Shown: positions 51,929 through 61,189 of the stretch, one piece after another | Layout: each line of letters starts with the position of its first letter | How positions within the stretch are numbered: position 1 is the first letter of the stretch | Assembly: GCF_004349055.1 (NCBI RefSeq) | Contig: NZ_SMKX01000031.1 | Span: forward strand, 1-64,000 | DNA from: Kribbella antibiotica | Lineage (GTDB): Bacteria > Actinomycetota > Actinomycetes > Propionibacteriales > Kribbellaceae | Direction: 5' to 3' | Length of the DNA stretch: 64,000 nt | Program-made: the position numbers and the translations under genes | Notes under the pieces: generated by a model | Database searches by the model: none | What the model saw: only the letters and a program-made list of their open reading frames with translations | Told to the model about the DNA's origin: nothing

Positions 51929-53083
51929 GTGACTGTTCTGCAGAAGAAGGCCGCCAACCCCATCGGCCACCTGTCTCCCGAAGACATCGAGGAGATCGGC
52001 CGTCGGCTGGACGCGATCCGCGACGAGGTCATCGCCACCCGTGGAGCCCGCGACGCGGCGTACATCCGCAAGGTGATCAGTGTGCAGCGCAAGCTGGAGC
52101 TGGGCAGTCGTGCGGTGCTGCTGCTGTCGCTGTTCCCGCCGGCCTGGCTGATCGGTACCGCGGGGCTGTCGGTGGCCAAGATCCTGGAGAACATGGAGAT
52201 CGGTCACAACATCCTGCACGGCCAGTGGGACTGGATGCGGGACCCGAAGATCCACTCCACCACCTACGAGTGGGACCACGCGTCGCCGGCCGAGCAGTGG
52301 AAGCACGCGCACAACAACCTGCACCACACGTTCACGAACGTGGTCGGTAAGGACAACGACCTCGGCTACGGCATCATGCGGGTCGACGAGGACCAGCGCT
52401 GGTACCCCCTCTACCTGGCGCAGCCGTTCTGGAACTTCGTAAACGCGATGTTCTTCGAGTACGGCATCGCGGCGTACGACCTGGAGCTGGGCAAGAACCT
52501 GGCCACCAAGGAACGCCGTCAGGACCCGGACTTCAAGGCGCGCACCAAGCAGGTGCTGAAGAAGATCCGCGGCCAGATGACCAAGGACTACGTGGTGCAC
52601 CCGCTGCTGTCCGGACCGTCCGTCCTGCACACGCTGGCTGCGAATGCGGTCGCCAACGTGGTCCGCAACGTCTGGTCCCACTCGGTGATCATGTGCGGGC
52701 ACTTCCCGGAGGGCGTGGAGACGTTCGAGCGGAAGTCGATCGTGGGTGAGACTCGCGGCGAGTGGTACCTGCGGCAGATGCTCGGCTCGGCCAACATCAA
52801 TGGCAGCCGCGCGATGCACATCATGACCGGCAACCTCTCGTACCAGATCGAGCACCACCTGTTCCCGGACCTGCCGAGCAACCGGTACCAGGAGATCGCA
52901 CCCAAGGTGCGGGCGATCTTCGACGAGTACAACCTGCGCTACACCACCGGACCGCTGCCGAAGCAGGTCGCATCGGCCTGGGCGAAGGTGTTCCGCCTCT
53001 CCTTGCCGAACGACTTCGGCGCTAGGGTGCGGTCGCTAGGACGGCCGGCAGGCTCTCGCTATGGAGCACTGCCAGCGAGGTAA
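51929..53083 (+). CDS. membrane acyl-CoA desaturase (DesA3-like)
   Basis: A 384-aa membrane desaturase. The three histidine boxes are complete: GHNILHGQWDW, HAHNNLHHTFTN and QIEHHLFPDLP. Hydrophobic segments lie near 60-85 and 225-245. It should introduce a double bond into long-chain acyl-CoA with electrons from the reductase encoded 13 nt upstream, as DesA3 does in mycobacteria. The start is GTG 51929. The last 62 nt overlap the convergent helD gene. Confidence 0.94.
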   Translation: MTVLQKKAANPIGHLSPEDIEEIGRRLDAIRDEVIATRGARDAAYIRKVISVQRKLELGSRAVLLLSLFPPAWLIGTAGLSVAKILENMEIGHNILHGQWDWMRDPKIHSTTYEWDHASPAEQWKHAHNNLHHTFTNVVGKDNDLGYGIMRVDEDQRWYPLYLAQPFWNFVNAMFFEYGIAAYDLELGKNLATKERRQDPDFKARTKQVLKKIRGQMTKDYVVHPLLSGPSVLHTLAANAVANVVRNVWSHSVIMCGHFPEGVETFERKSIVGETRGEWYLRQMLGSANINGSRAMHIMTGNLSYQIEHHLFPDLPSNRYQEIAPKVRAIFDEYNLRYTTGPLPKQVASAWAKVFRLSLPNDFGARVRSLGRPAGSRYGALPAR

Positions 53084-55043
53084 CGGCTCGCGTCAGACAG
53101 ACGTAGAGCCGGCGGAGGCCGGTGCGCTCATCGGCCTCACCGGCCACGATGCCGGCCGGCTCCACCAGCACCACATGGTCGAACTCGAGACCCTTGGCCA
53201 GTGAGGCCGGTACGACGTCCAGGTGCGACTCGACGTCGTCCTCATCACCCAGTACGGCGAACGTGAGCCCCTGCTCGTGGAGTGCCTTCCGAGTGGCCGG
53301 GACGAGCGCATCGGGAACGATCAGACCGATTGAGCCGAGCCGGTTCGACACCTCGGTCACTGTGGTCACCGCGGCAGCCAGACTGTCGCTGACCCGGGTG
53401 ATGGTGAGCTCACCGCGCGCACGCCGTACGGCGGTTGGCGGTGTGAGGTGCGGAGCGATGATCGGGAGCAGCCGAGCGGCGTACTCGATCACTTGGCCGG
53501 GGACGCGGAAGCCTGCGGTCAGCTCCTCGGTGTGAGCGCCGGACTTGCCCAGATGCTTCAGGGCCTCGTCCCATGACGGTGTGGCCCACGGAGTGGTGCC
53601 CTGCGCGATGTCACCGAGCACTGTCATCGATCCGGTCGAGCACCTGCGGCCGACAGCACGCAGCTGCATCGCAGACAGGTCCTGCGCCTCGTCCAGCACC
53701 ACGTGGCCGAGTGACGGCGTCCGGTCGACCAGATCGGCAATCTCGTCGACCAGGGTGGCATCAGCAACCGACCACTTGGCCGCACCAGCAGACCGCGGTG
53801 CTTTCTCCCAGACCAGCATGGCCTGCTCTTCTGCGGTCAGGATGCCGTCGGCATGCTTGGCCAGCAGTTCTGGCTCGGTGAACAGACGGAACAGCAGCTT
53901 GGCTGGATCCACGGCCGGCCACAGCGCCTCGGCGTACTGCTTGACGGGGCGGCTGCGTGCCACCGCGTCCTGGACGCGGTCATCTGGTGAGTCACCGGCC
54001 GCCTCCATTCGCAGCAGAACAGCGTGGGCCAGTCGTTGCGGCAGCATCGCCCGACCGGCGCCGTACCGGATGCCTCGGGTTCTGAGCTCGTTGAGGAGCT
54101 CCTCAGCCTGGTAGGTCGCGACTCGCCACCGGTGCGATCCGCGTGGGACCACCAGCGCCTCCTCGGGGGTCCGCACCTGGGACCACACGGCCCGGTGCAG
54201 CACCTCCGCCATCCGAGCGTCGCCCTTGAGTACATCGAGCGCTGCCGGACCTGGCCCATCCACGCGGACCCGAGCGACCATCTCCTCGACAGTGGTCTGC
54301 TTGGCTTCGATCTCGCCCAGTGCGGGCAGAACGTCGCCGATATAGCGCAGGAAGCTCGCGTTCGGCCCGACTACGAGCACCCCGCTGCGGCTGAGCTGAT
54401 CCCGATAGGCATAGAGCAGGTACGCCGCCCTGTGCAGGCCGACCGCGGTCTTTCCCGTACCCGGGGCGCCCTGCACGCAGATCGTGTCCTCGACACCGGC
54501 GCGGACGATCACGTCCTGCTCGGGCTGGATGGTGGCGACGATGTCGCGCATCGGGCCGGAGCGCGGGCGCTCGATCTCGGAGTCCAGGATGTCGCTGTGC
54601 TCTGCGACCGGAGCGGTTGCGGTGAGGTCCTCGTCCTCGAAGGCGGTCATCTCGCCGTGCGTGAAGCCGAAGCGTCGCCGGGCGCCGACTCCCATCGTCT
54701 CGGTGCGGCTGGCCCGGTAGAACGGCACTGAGATGTCTGCTCGCCAGTCCACCACCAGGGGCTCGCCCAGGTCGTCGTTCACGTGACGGCGGCCGATGTG
54801 GAACGTCTCCGGCGCCGGGTCGACGTAGTCCAGCCGCCCGAAGAACAGCGGAATCTCCGGGTCGTCCTCCAACTCCTGCATTCGCCGCCAGATCGCGGCC
54901 TTCAGGAACTCCTCGCTGACCGGGTCCGCGCTGTGGATCTCCAGTGCGCCGGTCTTCTCCCGCATCCGGGCCAGAGCTTCCCGGGAGGTCTTCAGATAGT
55001 TCTTCTCGGCCTGGAGGGTGTCATCGGACGTGTCTGCGGGCAT
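53022..55043 (-). CDS. helD: HelD-type RNA polymerase-recycling ATPase (UvrD-like)
   Basis: A 673-aa ATPase of the actinobacterial HelD class. The N-terminal coiled-coil (about 10-65, NYLKTSREALARMREKTG) enters RNA polymerase in known structures. The helicase core has GAPGTGKTAVG (192-202), VVLDEAQDLSAMQLRAVGRR, GDIAQGTTPWA and VVPASLAKGLEFDHVVLVEP. HelD frees stalled RNA polymerase, and some members (HelR) protect against rifamycin. No rifamycin-associated element is seen upstream. The start ATG 55043 has GGAGGT 6 nt upstream. Its end overlaps the desaturase by 62 nt. Confidence 0.93.
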   Translation of the reverse strand: MPADTSDDTLQAEKNYLKTSREALARMREKTGALEIHSADPVSEEFLKAAIWRRMQELEDDPEIPLFFGRLDYVDPAPETFHIGRRHVNDDLGEPLVVDWRADISVPFYRASRTETMGVGARRRFGFTHGEMTAFEDEDLTATAPVAEHSDILDSEIERPRSGPMRDIVATIQPEQDVIVRAGVEDTICVQGAPGTGKTAVGLHRAAYLLYAYRDQLSRSGVLVVGPNASFLRYIGDVLPALGEIEAKQTTVEEMVARVRVDGPGPAALDVLKGDARMAEVLHRAVWSQVRTPEEALVVPRGSHRWRVATYQAEELLNELRTRGIRYGAGRAMLPQRLAHAVLLRMEAAGDSPDDRVQDAVARSRPVKQYAEALWPAVDPAKLLFRLFTEPELLAKHADGILTAEEQAMLVWEKAPRSAGAAKWSVADATLVDEIADLVDRTPSLGHVVLDEAQDLSAMQLRAVGRRCSTGSMTVLGDIAQGTTPWATPSWDEALKHLGKSGAHTEELTAGFRVPGQVIEYAARLLPIIAPHLTPPTAVRRARGELTITRVSDSLAAAVTTVTEVSNRLGSIGLIVPDALVPATRKALHEQGLTFAVLGDEDDVESHLDVVPASLAKGLEFDHVVLVEPAGIVAGEADERTGLRRLYVCLTRAVTSLAVLHSESLPAVLATAP

Positions 55044-55127
55044 GAGTGACCTCCGGCAGGGGGTGGGGAGCCCGGCAACGTTACTTGAGCACCTGCCGCG
55101 GCGGTACCGAATTATGCCGCGCGATGA

Positions 55128-55143
55128 CATAGTACGTCCTATG
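55128..55143 (+). promoter_or_regulatory. candidate GntR operator overlapping the aldolase start codon
   Basis: CATAG (55128-55132), TACGTC, CTATG (55139-55143), an inverted repeat whose right arm includes the ATG at 55141. No ribosome binding site is seen, so the message may be leaderless. The FCD-type GntR encoded downstream is the obvious candidate repressor. Confidence 0.5.
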
Positions 55144-56061
55144 ACTCTGTTTGGTGTCGTCCCACCACTTGTCACACCGCTCACTCCGTCGTACGAGGTG
55201 GACACGGCCTCGCTAGCCCGCTTGGTCCAGTACCAGTTGGCCGGCGGAGTGGATGGGCTGTTCCTCCTCGGCACGTCGGGTGAGGGGACGTTTCTGACCG
55301 ACGAGCAGCGGCAGGTCGTGCTGGAGACCGTGGTGGGTGAGGTGGCCGGCCAGGTGCCAGTGCTGGCCGGAGTGATCGACACTTCGACTGCACGGGTCGG
55401 TGCGCACATCTCCCAAGCTCTGAAGGCCGGAGTGGCTGGGCTGGTTGCCACTGCGCCGTTCTACGCGGCAACGCATCCGGCAGAGATCGAGCGGCACTTC
55501 ACCCGTCTGTCCGAGCTGGCGGAGGGGACACCTCTGTACGCCTATGACATTCCGGCGCGGGTCGGGACCAAGTTGCCGACGGCACTGGTCATTTCACTCG
55601 CCCAGGCCGGAGTGATCGCTGGCGTGAAGGACTCCAGTGGTGAGGAGCCGAGTCTGCGCCGGCTGGTGATGGAACGGCGAGACGCTGGGCTCAAGGAGTT
55701 CGCGATCATGACCGGGTCGGAGGTGGCGGTCGACTCTGCGCTCGCCTTCGGCGTGGACGGCGTCGTACCGGGGTTGGGGAACGTAGACCCGGCTGGGTAC
55801 GTGCGGCTGTTCGGTGCGACCAGTGCGGAGGCCTGGGACGAGCAGGAGCGACTCATCCGGCTGTTCGACATCGTCGAGGTGGCGGACCGGTCGCGGATGG
55901 GCGCCAGCTCCGCCGCACTGGGTGCCTTCAAGGCCGCGCTGTATCTGCTGGGAGTGATCGACTGCCCGGTCACCGCCTACCCCGGCATCCCGTTCGACGA
56001 GGCAGAGCTGGCCGCGCTCCGGCCGCTGCTGGACCAGGCCGGATTACACTCACCAGCGTGA
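55141..56061 (+). CDS. DapA-family (dihydrodipicolinate synthase/aldolase) protein
   Basis: A 306-aa class I aldolase of the DHDPS/NAL family: GVVPPLVTPLTPSYEVD, GLFLLGTSGEGTFLTDEQR (the GTSGE motif), the Tyr of LYAYDIP and the Schiff-base Lys of IAGVKDSSGE. Coupling to a GntR regulator (GTGA overlap) and separation from lysine genes suggest a catabolic aldolase for a 2-keto sugar acid or N-acyl sugar rather than DapA itself. The substrate is unknown. Start ATG 55141 lies inside the candidate operator. Confidence 0.9.
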   Translation: MTLFGVVPPLVTPLTPSYEVDTASLARLVQYQLAGGVDGLFLLGTSGEGTFLTDEQRQVVLETVVGEVAGQVPVLAGVIDTSTARVGAHISQALKAGVAGLVATAPFYAATHPAEIERHFTRLSELAEGTPLYAYDIPARVGTKLPTALVISLAQAGVIAGVKDSSGEEPSLRRLVMERRDAGLKEFAIMTGSEVAVDSALAFGVDGVVPGLGNVDPAGYVRLFGATSAEAWDEQERLIRLFDIVEVADRSRMGASSAALGAFKAALYLLGVIDCPVTAYPGIPFDEAELAALRPLLDQAGLHSPA

Positions 56062-56726
56062 ACCAAACCTTCATCCGCGATCAGATGAAGGCCTACATTC
56101 TCGAGCGCGGCCTGAAAGCCGGTGACCTGCTGCCGAACGAGCAGGACCTGATGGCCCAGCTCGGTGTCGGCCGGCATCCACTGCGCGAGGCGATGAAAGC
56201 CTTGCAGGCAGTCGGCATCATCGAGATCCGGCACGGCTTCGGCACCTACGTCGGTGCGGTCTCCCTGCAGTCCCTGGAGGACGGTCTGTCCTTCCGGCTG
56301 TCGCAGTCGATGGCGGGCGACCTGCGTGACGTGCAGAACGTCCTGGAGGTGCGTCAGGCGCTAGAGGTCGGCCTGGCTGAAGAGGTCGTCGAGCACTTCA
56401 GAACTCACAGCACCGACGCCCTCGAAGACCTCGTCCAGCAGATGGAGGCCAAGGCCGCCGCTGATGAGCACTTCACCGACGAGGACTGGGCGTTCCACCA
56501 GGCCCTCTACGAGCCGCTGGGAAACACCCTGGTGCTCGATCTGCTCGCCGTCTTCTGGCGCACGTTCGCCGAGGTCGATGCGCGTCTCCCCGGCCCTCGC
56601 GATGCCCTCGCTGACATCGCCGGCTGGCACCGGGACCTCCTGGACACATTGCAGTCCGGAGATCCCACGGCCTTTGCCCGCTCGCTGAAGACCCACTTCA
56701 GTGGGATCCAGAGCAGGTTCGTCTAG
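56058..56726 (+). CDS. GntR-family regulator with FCD domain
   Basis: A 222-aa regulator: N-terminal wHTH (YILERGLKAGDLLPNEQDLMAQLGVGRHPLREAMKALQAVGIIEIRHGFGTYVG) and an FCD ligand domain (about 85-215) with metal-binding His and Asp/Glu residues (for example DWAFHQALYEPLGN and GWHRDLLDTL). Its GTG start overlaps the stop of the aldolase (56058-56061), so it is expressed with the gene it probably controls. FCD regulators usually bind sugar acids, fitting the aldolase. Confidence 0.93.
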   Translation: MNQTFIRDQMKAYILERGLKAGDLLPNEQDLMAQLGVGRHPLREAMKALQAVGIIEIRHGFGTYVGAVSLQSLEDGLSFRLSQSMAGDLRDVQNVLEVRQALEVGLAEEVVEHFRTHSTDALEDLVQQMEAKAAADEHFTDEDWAFHQALYEPLGNTLVLDLLAVFWRTFAEVDARLPGPRDALADIAGWHRDLLDTLQSGDPTAFARSLKTHFSGIQSRFV

Positions 56727-56731
56727 CCCTT

Positions 56732-58372
56732 CTAGGCGAACAGGTTCTCCGCGTCCACGATCGTGTAGGCGTAGCCCTGCTCGGCCAGGAAGCGCTGGCG
56801 ATGTGCAGCGAACTCGGCGTCGATGGTGTCGCGGGCAACGATCGAGTAGAAGCGGGCAGTGCGGCCGTCACCCTTCGGGCGGAGCACGCGGCCGAGGCGC
56901 TGGGCCTCCTCCTGGCGGGAGCCGAAGGTGCCGGACACCTGGATGGCCACGGAGGCCTCTGGGAGGTCGATGGAGAAGTTGGCGACCTTGGAGACGACCA
57001 GCCGAGTGATCTCGCCAGTGCGGAACGCCTGGAACAGACGCTGCCGCTCCTTGACCGTCGTCTCGCCCTTGATCACCGGACACTCGAGGCGCTCGCCGAG
57101 CTCGTCCAGCTGGTCGATGTACTGACCGATGACCAGCAAGGGCTCGCCTGCGTGGTGGTCGGCGATTCGCCGGACCAGACGGGACTTGGCCGGGGTTGAA
57201 GCGGCCAGGCGGTAGCGGTCCTCAGGCTCTGCGGTCGCGTACACGAAACGCTCGCTCTGCTCCAGGTCTACGCGCACCTCGATGCAGTCAGCCGGGGCGA
57301 TCCAGCCCTGCGCCTCGATGTCCTTCCAAGGCGCGTCATAGCGCTTCGGACCGATCAGAGAGAACACGTCACCCTCACGGCCGTCCTCACGCACCAGCGT
57401 GGCGGTCAGACCGATGCGGCGCCGGGTCTGCAGGTCGGCGGTCATCCGGAAGATCGGTGCGGGCAGCAGGTGCACCTCGTCGTACACGATGAGGCCCCAG
57501 TCGCGGGCGTCGAACACCTCCAGGTGCGTGTAGACACCTTTCCGACGTGTGGTCATGACCTGGTACGTCGCAATCGTGACTGGCCGGATCTCCTTGCGGG
57601 CACCGGAGTACTCGCCGATCTCGTCCTCGGTGAGGGTGGTGCGCTTGAGCAGCTCGTCCTTCCACTGCCGCGCGGACACCGTGTTCGTGACCAGGATCAG
57701 CGTGGTCGCCGACGCCTGTGCCATCGCAGCAGCACCGACGATCGTTTTCCCAGCACCACAAGGCAGTACGACGACACCCGAGCCACCGTGCCAGAACGAC
57801 TCGACCGCCTGCTCCTGGTACGGCCGCAGATCCCAGCCGTCCTTGACCAGCTCGATCGCGTGCGCCTCACCGTCGACGTAACCGGCGAGGTCCTCAGCCG
57901 GCCAGCCGAGCTTCAGCAGCGTCTGCTTGAGGTGGCCGCGCTCGGACGGGTGCACCAGCACGGTGTCGTCGTCGATGCGCTCGCCAAGCATCGGCTTGAT
58001 CTTCGCCGAGCGCAGGACCTCCTCCAGCACCGGACGGTCGGTCGTCACCAGCACCAGACCGTGCTCCGGGTGCTTCTCCAGCCGCAACCGGCCGTAGCGA
58101 TCCAGCGTCTCGGCAATGTCCACGAGCAGCGAGTGCGGCACCGGGTAGCGGCTGTAGCGCAGCAGCACGTCGATCACCTGCTCCGCGTCGTGCCCAGCGG
58201 CCCGCGCGTTCCACAGGCCGAGCGGAGTCAGCCGGTAGGTGTGTACGTGCTCAGGAGCCCGCTCCAACTCGGAGAACGGCGCAATGGCCTTACGGCACGC
58301 CCCAGCTTCCGGATGCGCAGTCTCCAACAGCAGAGTCTTGTCCGACTGCACGATCAGCGGCCCGTCCGTCAC
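56732..58372 (-). CDS. XPB/ERCC3-type DNA repair helicase
   Basis: A 546-aa superfamily 2 helicase. The N-terminal domain (about 1-180) includes the XPB region with the damage-recognition-like fold. The core has LPCGAGKTIVGAA (Walker A), VYDEVHLLPAP (DEVH), GLTATLVRED, the thumb insertion and QRLGRVLRPKG (motif VI). It unwinds or translocates DNA in repair; mycobacteria carry a homologue (Rv0861c) followed by the same kind of partner gene. Here the partner (below) lies 59 nt upstream on the same strand. ATG 58372 is the start. Confidence 0.95.
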   Translation of the reverse strand: MTDGPLIVQSDKTLLLETAHPEAGACRKAIAPFSELERAPEHVHTYRLTPLGLWNARAAGHDAEQVIDVLLRYSRYPVPHSLLVDIAETLDRYGRLRLEKHPEHGLVLVTTDRPVLEEVLRSAKIKPMLGERIDDDTVLVHPSERGHLKQTLLKLGWPAEDLAGYVDGEAHAIELVKDGWDLRPYQEQAVESFWHGGSGVVVLPCGAGKTIVGAAAMAQASATTLILVTNTVSARQWKDELLKRTTLTEDEIGEYSGARKEIRPVTIATYQVMTTRRKGVYTHLEVFDARDWGLIVYDEVHLLPAPIFRMTADLQTRRRIGLTATLVREDGREGDVFSLIGPKRYDAPWKDIEAQGWIAPADCIEVRVDLEQSERFVYATAEPEDRYRLAASTPAKSRLVRRIADHHAGEPLLVIGQYIDQLDELGERLECPVIKGETTVKERQRLFQAFRTGEITRLVVSKVANFSIDLPEASVAIQVSGTFGSRQEEAQRLGRVLRPKGDGRTARFYSIVARDTIDAEFAAHRQRFLAEQGYAYTIVDAENLFA

Positions 58373-58431
58373 CCGTTACTCCCCATCTGTAGCCCGACCC
58401 TCCATTGTGCCCCTACCTGCCAAACCAGGAG

Positions 58432-60720
58432 CTAGCTCTCCATGGCTCGGGCAGCGGAGATGCGGTGCAGCGCGTACGTGTGGGGCTGGTTGGTCGCCGG
58501 GTCGTAGGCAGTGAGCCAGCCGTCGGCCACTCGGGTCGGCTCGACGATCCGCTCGGACGCAGTGCCGTTGTGGTCCACGTAGGAGATCCAGGTCCGGGTG
58601 TGGGCCTCGGCTGCATTGCTGAGTACGGCGATGGTCTCGGCCGGTGCCGTCGGCTCGGACGCCACCTCGTCGGACGGCCGGTCGGCGGCCAGGCGGTCGC
58701 CGGCGCGAACCTTCTCGATCACTGCCTTCACCTGGTCAATGGTGAGGTCAGCAGGGCTGTCGGCGAAGTCACGGCTGGTACGGCGGCGTGGGGGATCACC
58801 ACGCCGTGTCGCAGCCGTGCTCACGTGCAGTACGCCGTCGAAGGATTCGGCCAGCGGCGCCAGTCCAGCTTCGCGGAGACGCGCCAGCACCATGTCCGGC
58901 GGCGACGGCGACACAACCACGGTCGGTGCCAACCGGCGGAAGCGAACGCCAGGCAGGTTCGAGCTGATCAGGTGGGTGAGCACGTTCTCGTCATCGCACC
59001 GCAGGTACGTCGACGCCGTCCCCAACCGCAGTACGCCGTGCCGCCGGGCAACGTCATCGACCAAGTAGGTCAGTGGCTGGGGGACCGGGGTCCGGGAGTG
59101 TTCGGCCAGCCACTTGTGCAGTTGGTCCGCGGTCCGGCCGAGGTCGAAAGCACGCCGTACGGAGCCTTCGCTGAAGCGGTAGACGGCGGCGCCGCCCTGC
59201 GATTCGACATCGGCCATGGCGGACAGGTCGTCTTGCACGGATCGCACCAGCGGACCGGGAGCTACTGCGGTCAGGTCAGCCTGCAGGAGGATCTCTGACA
59301 CTGGCTCCGGCACCAGCGGGCGGATTGCCTCGGCCAGCTCGTCCATGGTCGGCTCTTGCTCCAGCAGCGGCCGCCCATGCGTCGCCAGTGCACCGAGGCC
59401 GGTCAGACCGAGCAATGCGGCCTCGGTGAGCGCCCACTCGACCAGCTCATCCCGGAACTGCCCGCCGCGCCGTGGTCGATGCCAGGCCACCCAGGTGACG
59501 ACCGAATGCGTCGAGGGAGCGATCCCATTAGCTGTTTCGCCCAGTGCGTTCAGAGTCAGCACCCGGACCTCCGGAGCCAACAGGCGCTCCAGATCCGGGG
59601 CGAGGGCGTTGATGAGCCGCTCGCGCGCAGCCGCCGTTGCACCGCCAGAGTCACGCCGACCGATCAGTCCGATCGCCCGCAGGCCACCGAACCAGGCGGT
59701 GACGAGGTGGGCCCAGCGATGCGCCAGGTCCAGCTCCAGCCAGTCGTCGTACGCGTTCGTCGGCAGCCAGAGCTCGTTGGTCCCGACCTCGACAGCTGCG
59801 ACCAGTCCGGCGGCGTACGCGATCTCGAGCACCGCCCCGGTCGTGGCCTCCTCCGCACCGACCTTATTGGCCAGGCTGCGCAGTTCACGCACGCCGATGC
59901 CGCCAGTGCGCAGTACGGGCGGGGGTTCAAGCCCGATCTGCTCCAGCGCTCGGTCGACCTGACGCACCAAGTCCAATGCGGCTCCGGCCGCGGCCCGATC
60001 GACGATCGAGGCCATGACTGTCTTGCCGTCCAGCGGGGGTGGCGTGGGCCGAGTAGAGGCGAGCACGCGCCCGCCACGCAGGTGTAGCCCGATCTGCCGC
60101 GGCAGCACCACCGTGGTCGGATCACGCGGTACGACGAGACCGCGCGCGAGCAACTTCTCGATCGGGGTCCGCGCCGACGCGATCGTCACCGGGCGCTCGG
60201 CCTTCTCGACCGTCCCGGTCGGCGGGCCCCAGGTGAGCTTGTCGAGCACCTCACGCGCTTCCGGACCGGCCTCGGCGATCAGCTTGTCCAGATCACCGAA
60301 GTGCCGGGTGGTGATCGGACCCAGACCGGCCGGGGTCGGGCCGAGCAGTTCGTGGACAGCGCGGATCGGACGCAGATCGTCCTCGGTGCCCCACACCAGC
60401 GCCAGATTCAGCAGCTCGACTACTCGGGGCTGCACGATGTCGAAGGGCTGGTCCACACCGGCGGCCAGGTCAGCCACGGTGACCGGCTCCGGCAGCGCCG
60501 AGAGAGCCTCCAGCAGGTCGACACCGAACTCGTCGAGCCGGTTGATGGCCCGGGCCGCCGAGGCGTTCCCGGTGGCTCGGGCCGACAGCTGACTGGTGTC
60601 GGCAGGGATCGGAACGGCCAGGTCAGGCCGATGCTGGAGCAACGTCCCGAGGGCAGCGTCGTCCCAACTACGCAGCGCCTCGGCGAGGGTGCGCGGGCGG
60701 TACCGCTCGGACGTGGTCAT
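58432..60720 (-). CDS. XPB-associated protein with C-terminal WYL-like domain
   Basis: A 762-aa protein of the helicase-associated family found beside XPB genes (Rv0862c type). Residues 1-110 have winged-helix features (LLEALSALPEPVTVADLAAGV). A long middle region of several HTH-like segments follows. The last 95 residues (TWISYVDHNGTASERIVEPTRVADGWLTAYDP) look like a WYL-type fold, a ligand- or nucleic-acid-binding module. No ATPase motif is seen. It precedes the XPB gene by 59 nt. Start ATG 60720 (MTTSERYRP) is supported by a nearby GGAGG on the minus strand. Confidence 0.88.
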   Translation of the reverse strand: MTTSERYRPRTLAEALRSWDDAALGTLLQHRPDLAVPIPADTSQLSARATGNASAARAINRLDEFGVDLLEALSALPEPVTVADLAAGVDQPFDIVQPRVVELLNLALVWGTEDDLRPIRAVHELLGPTPAGLGPITTRHFGDLDKLIAEAGPEAREVLDKLTWGPPTGTVEKAERPVTIASARTPIEKLLARGLVVPRDPTTVVLPRQIGLHLRGGRVLASTRPTPPPLDGKTVMASIVDRAAAGAALDLVRQVDRALEQIGLEPPPVLRTGGIGVRELRSLANKVGAEEATTGAVLEIAYAAGLVAAVEVGTNELWLPTNAYDDWLELDLAHRWAHLVTAWFGGLRAIGLIGRRDSGGATAAARERLINALAPDLERLLAPEVRVLTLNALGETANGIAPSTHSVVTWVAWHRPRRGGQFRDELVEWALTEAALLGLTGLGALATHGRPLLEQEPTMDELAEAIRPLVPEPVSEILLQADLTAVAPGPLVRSVQDDLSAMADVESQGGAAVYRFSEGSVRRAFDLGRTADQLHKWLAEHSRTPVPQPLTYLVDDVARRHGVLRLGTASTYLRCDDENVLTHLISSNLPGVRFRRLAPTVVVSPSPPDMVLARLREAGLAPLAESFDGVLHVSTAATRRGDPPRRRTSRDFADSPADLTIDQVKAVIEKVRAGDRLAADRPSDEVASEPTAPAETIAVLSNAAEAHTRTWISYVDHNGTASERIVEPTRVADGWLTAYDPATNQPHTYALHRISAARAMES

Positions 60721-60774
60721 CCCTCCAACGGTACGGCGCATCTGACCCGATCACTAACCAGTCGCCCAAAGACC

Positions 60775-61152
60775 TCAGTCGGCGATGATCTCGATGGACA
60801 CCTTGTCCGGGTAGAACGCCACGTGGTCGCGGATGTCCGAGACCGCGTCGTACGGCTGCTCGTAGGTCCAGACGGCGTTCACGCCGTCCTCGCCGGCCGG
60901 CAGGATGCTGTAGTAGGAGGCGTCGCCCTTGTAGGGGCAGTACGTCGTGAGGTCGGTCCGCTCCAGCAGGGTGAAGTCGACGTCCTCGCGCGGCAGGTAC
61001 TGCGCCGCCGGGTAGTTCGACTCCTGCAGCGACAGCGCGTCGCGGCTGTCCGCGATCACCTGGTCGCCGAGCTTCACGACCACGCGGTCCGGGTTCTTCG
61101 CCACGGTGATGGGGTGGTCCGGGCCTGGGATCTTCCGCGTCTTCTCAGCCAT
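60775..61152 (-). CDS. DUF427-domain protein
   Basis: A 125-aa protein of the DUF427 family: VVVKLGDQVIADSRDAL, ESNYPAAQYLPREDVDFTLLERTD, TYCPYKGDASYYSI, and VWTYEQPYDAVSDIRDHVAFYPDKV. The YCPYKGDA motif is the family core. Function unknown. The start is ATG 61152 (MAEKTRKI). It stands between the XPB partner and the metallophosphoesterase gene on the same strand. Confidence 0.93.
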   Translation of the reverse strand: MAEKTRKIPGPDHPITVAKNPDRVVVKLGDQVIADSRDALSLQESNYPAAQYLPREDVDFTLLERTDLTTYCPYKGDASYYSILPAGEDGVNAVWTYEQPYDAVSDIRDHVAFYPDKVSIEIIAD

Positions 61153-61189
61153 AACCCGTGACAACCACCGAGCACGGGGACGCATTCCC

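Noticed and set aside
55044-55140. A rifamycin-associated element upstream of helD
   Set aside because: I looked for the 19-bp GC-rich palindrome and did not find it in this gap, so rifamycin induction is not supported.
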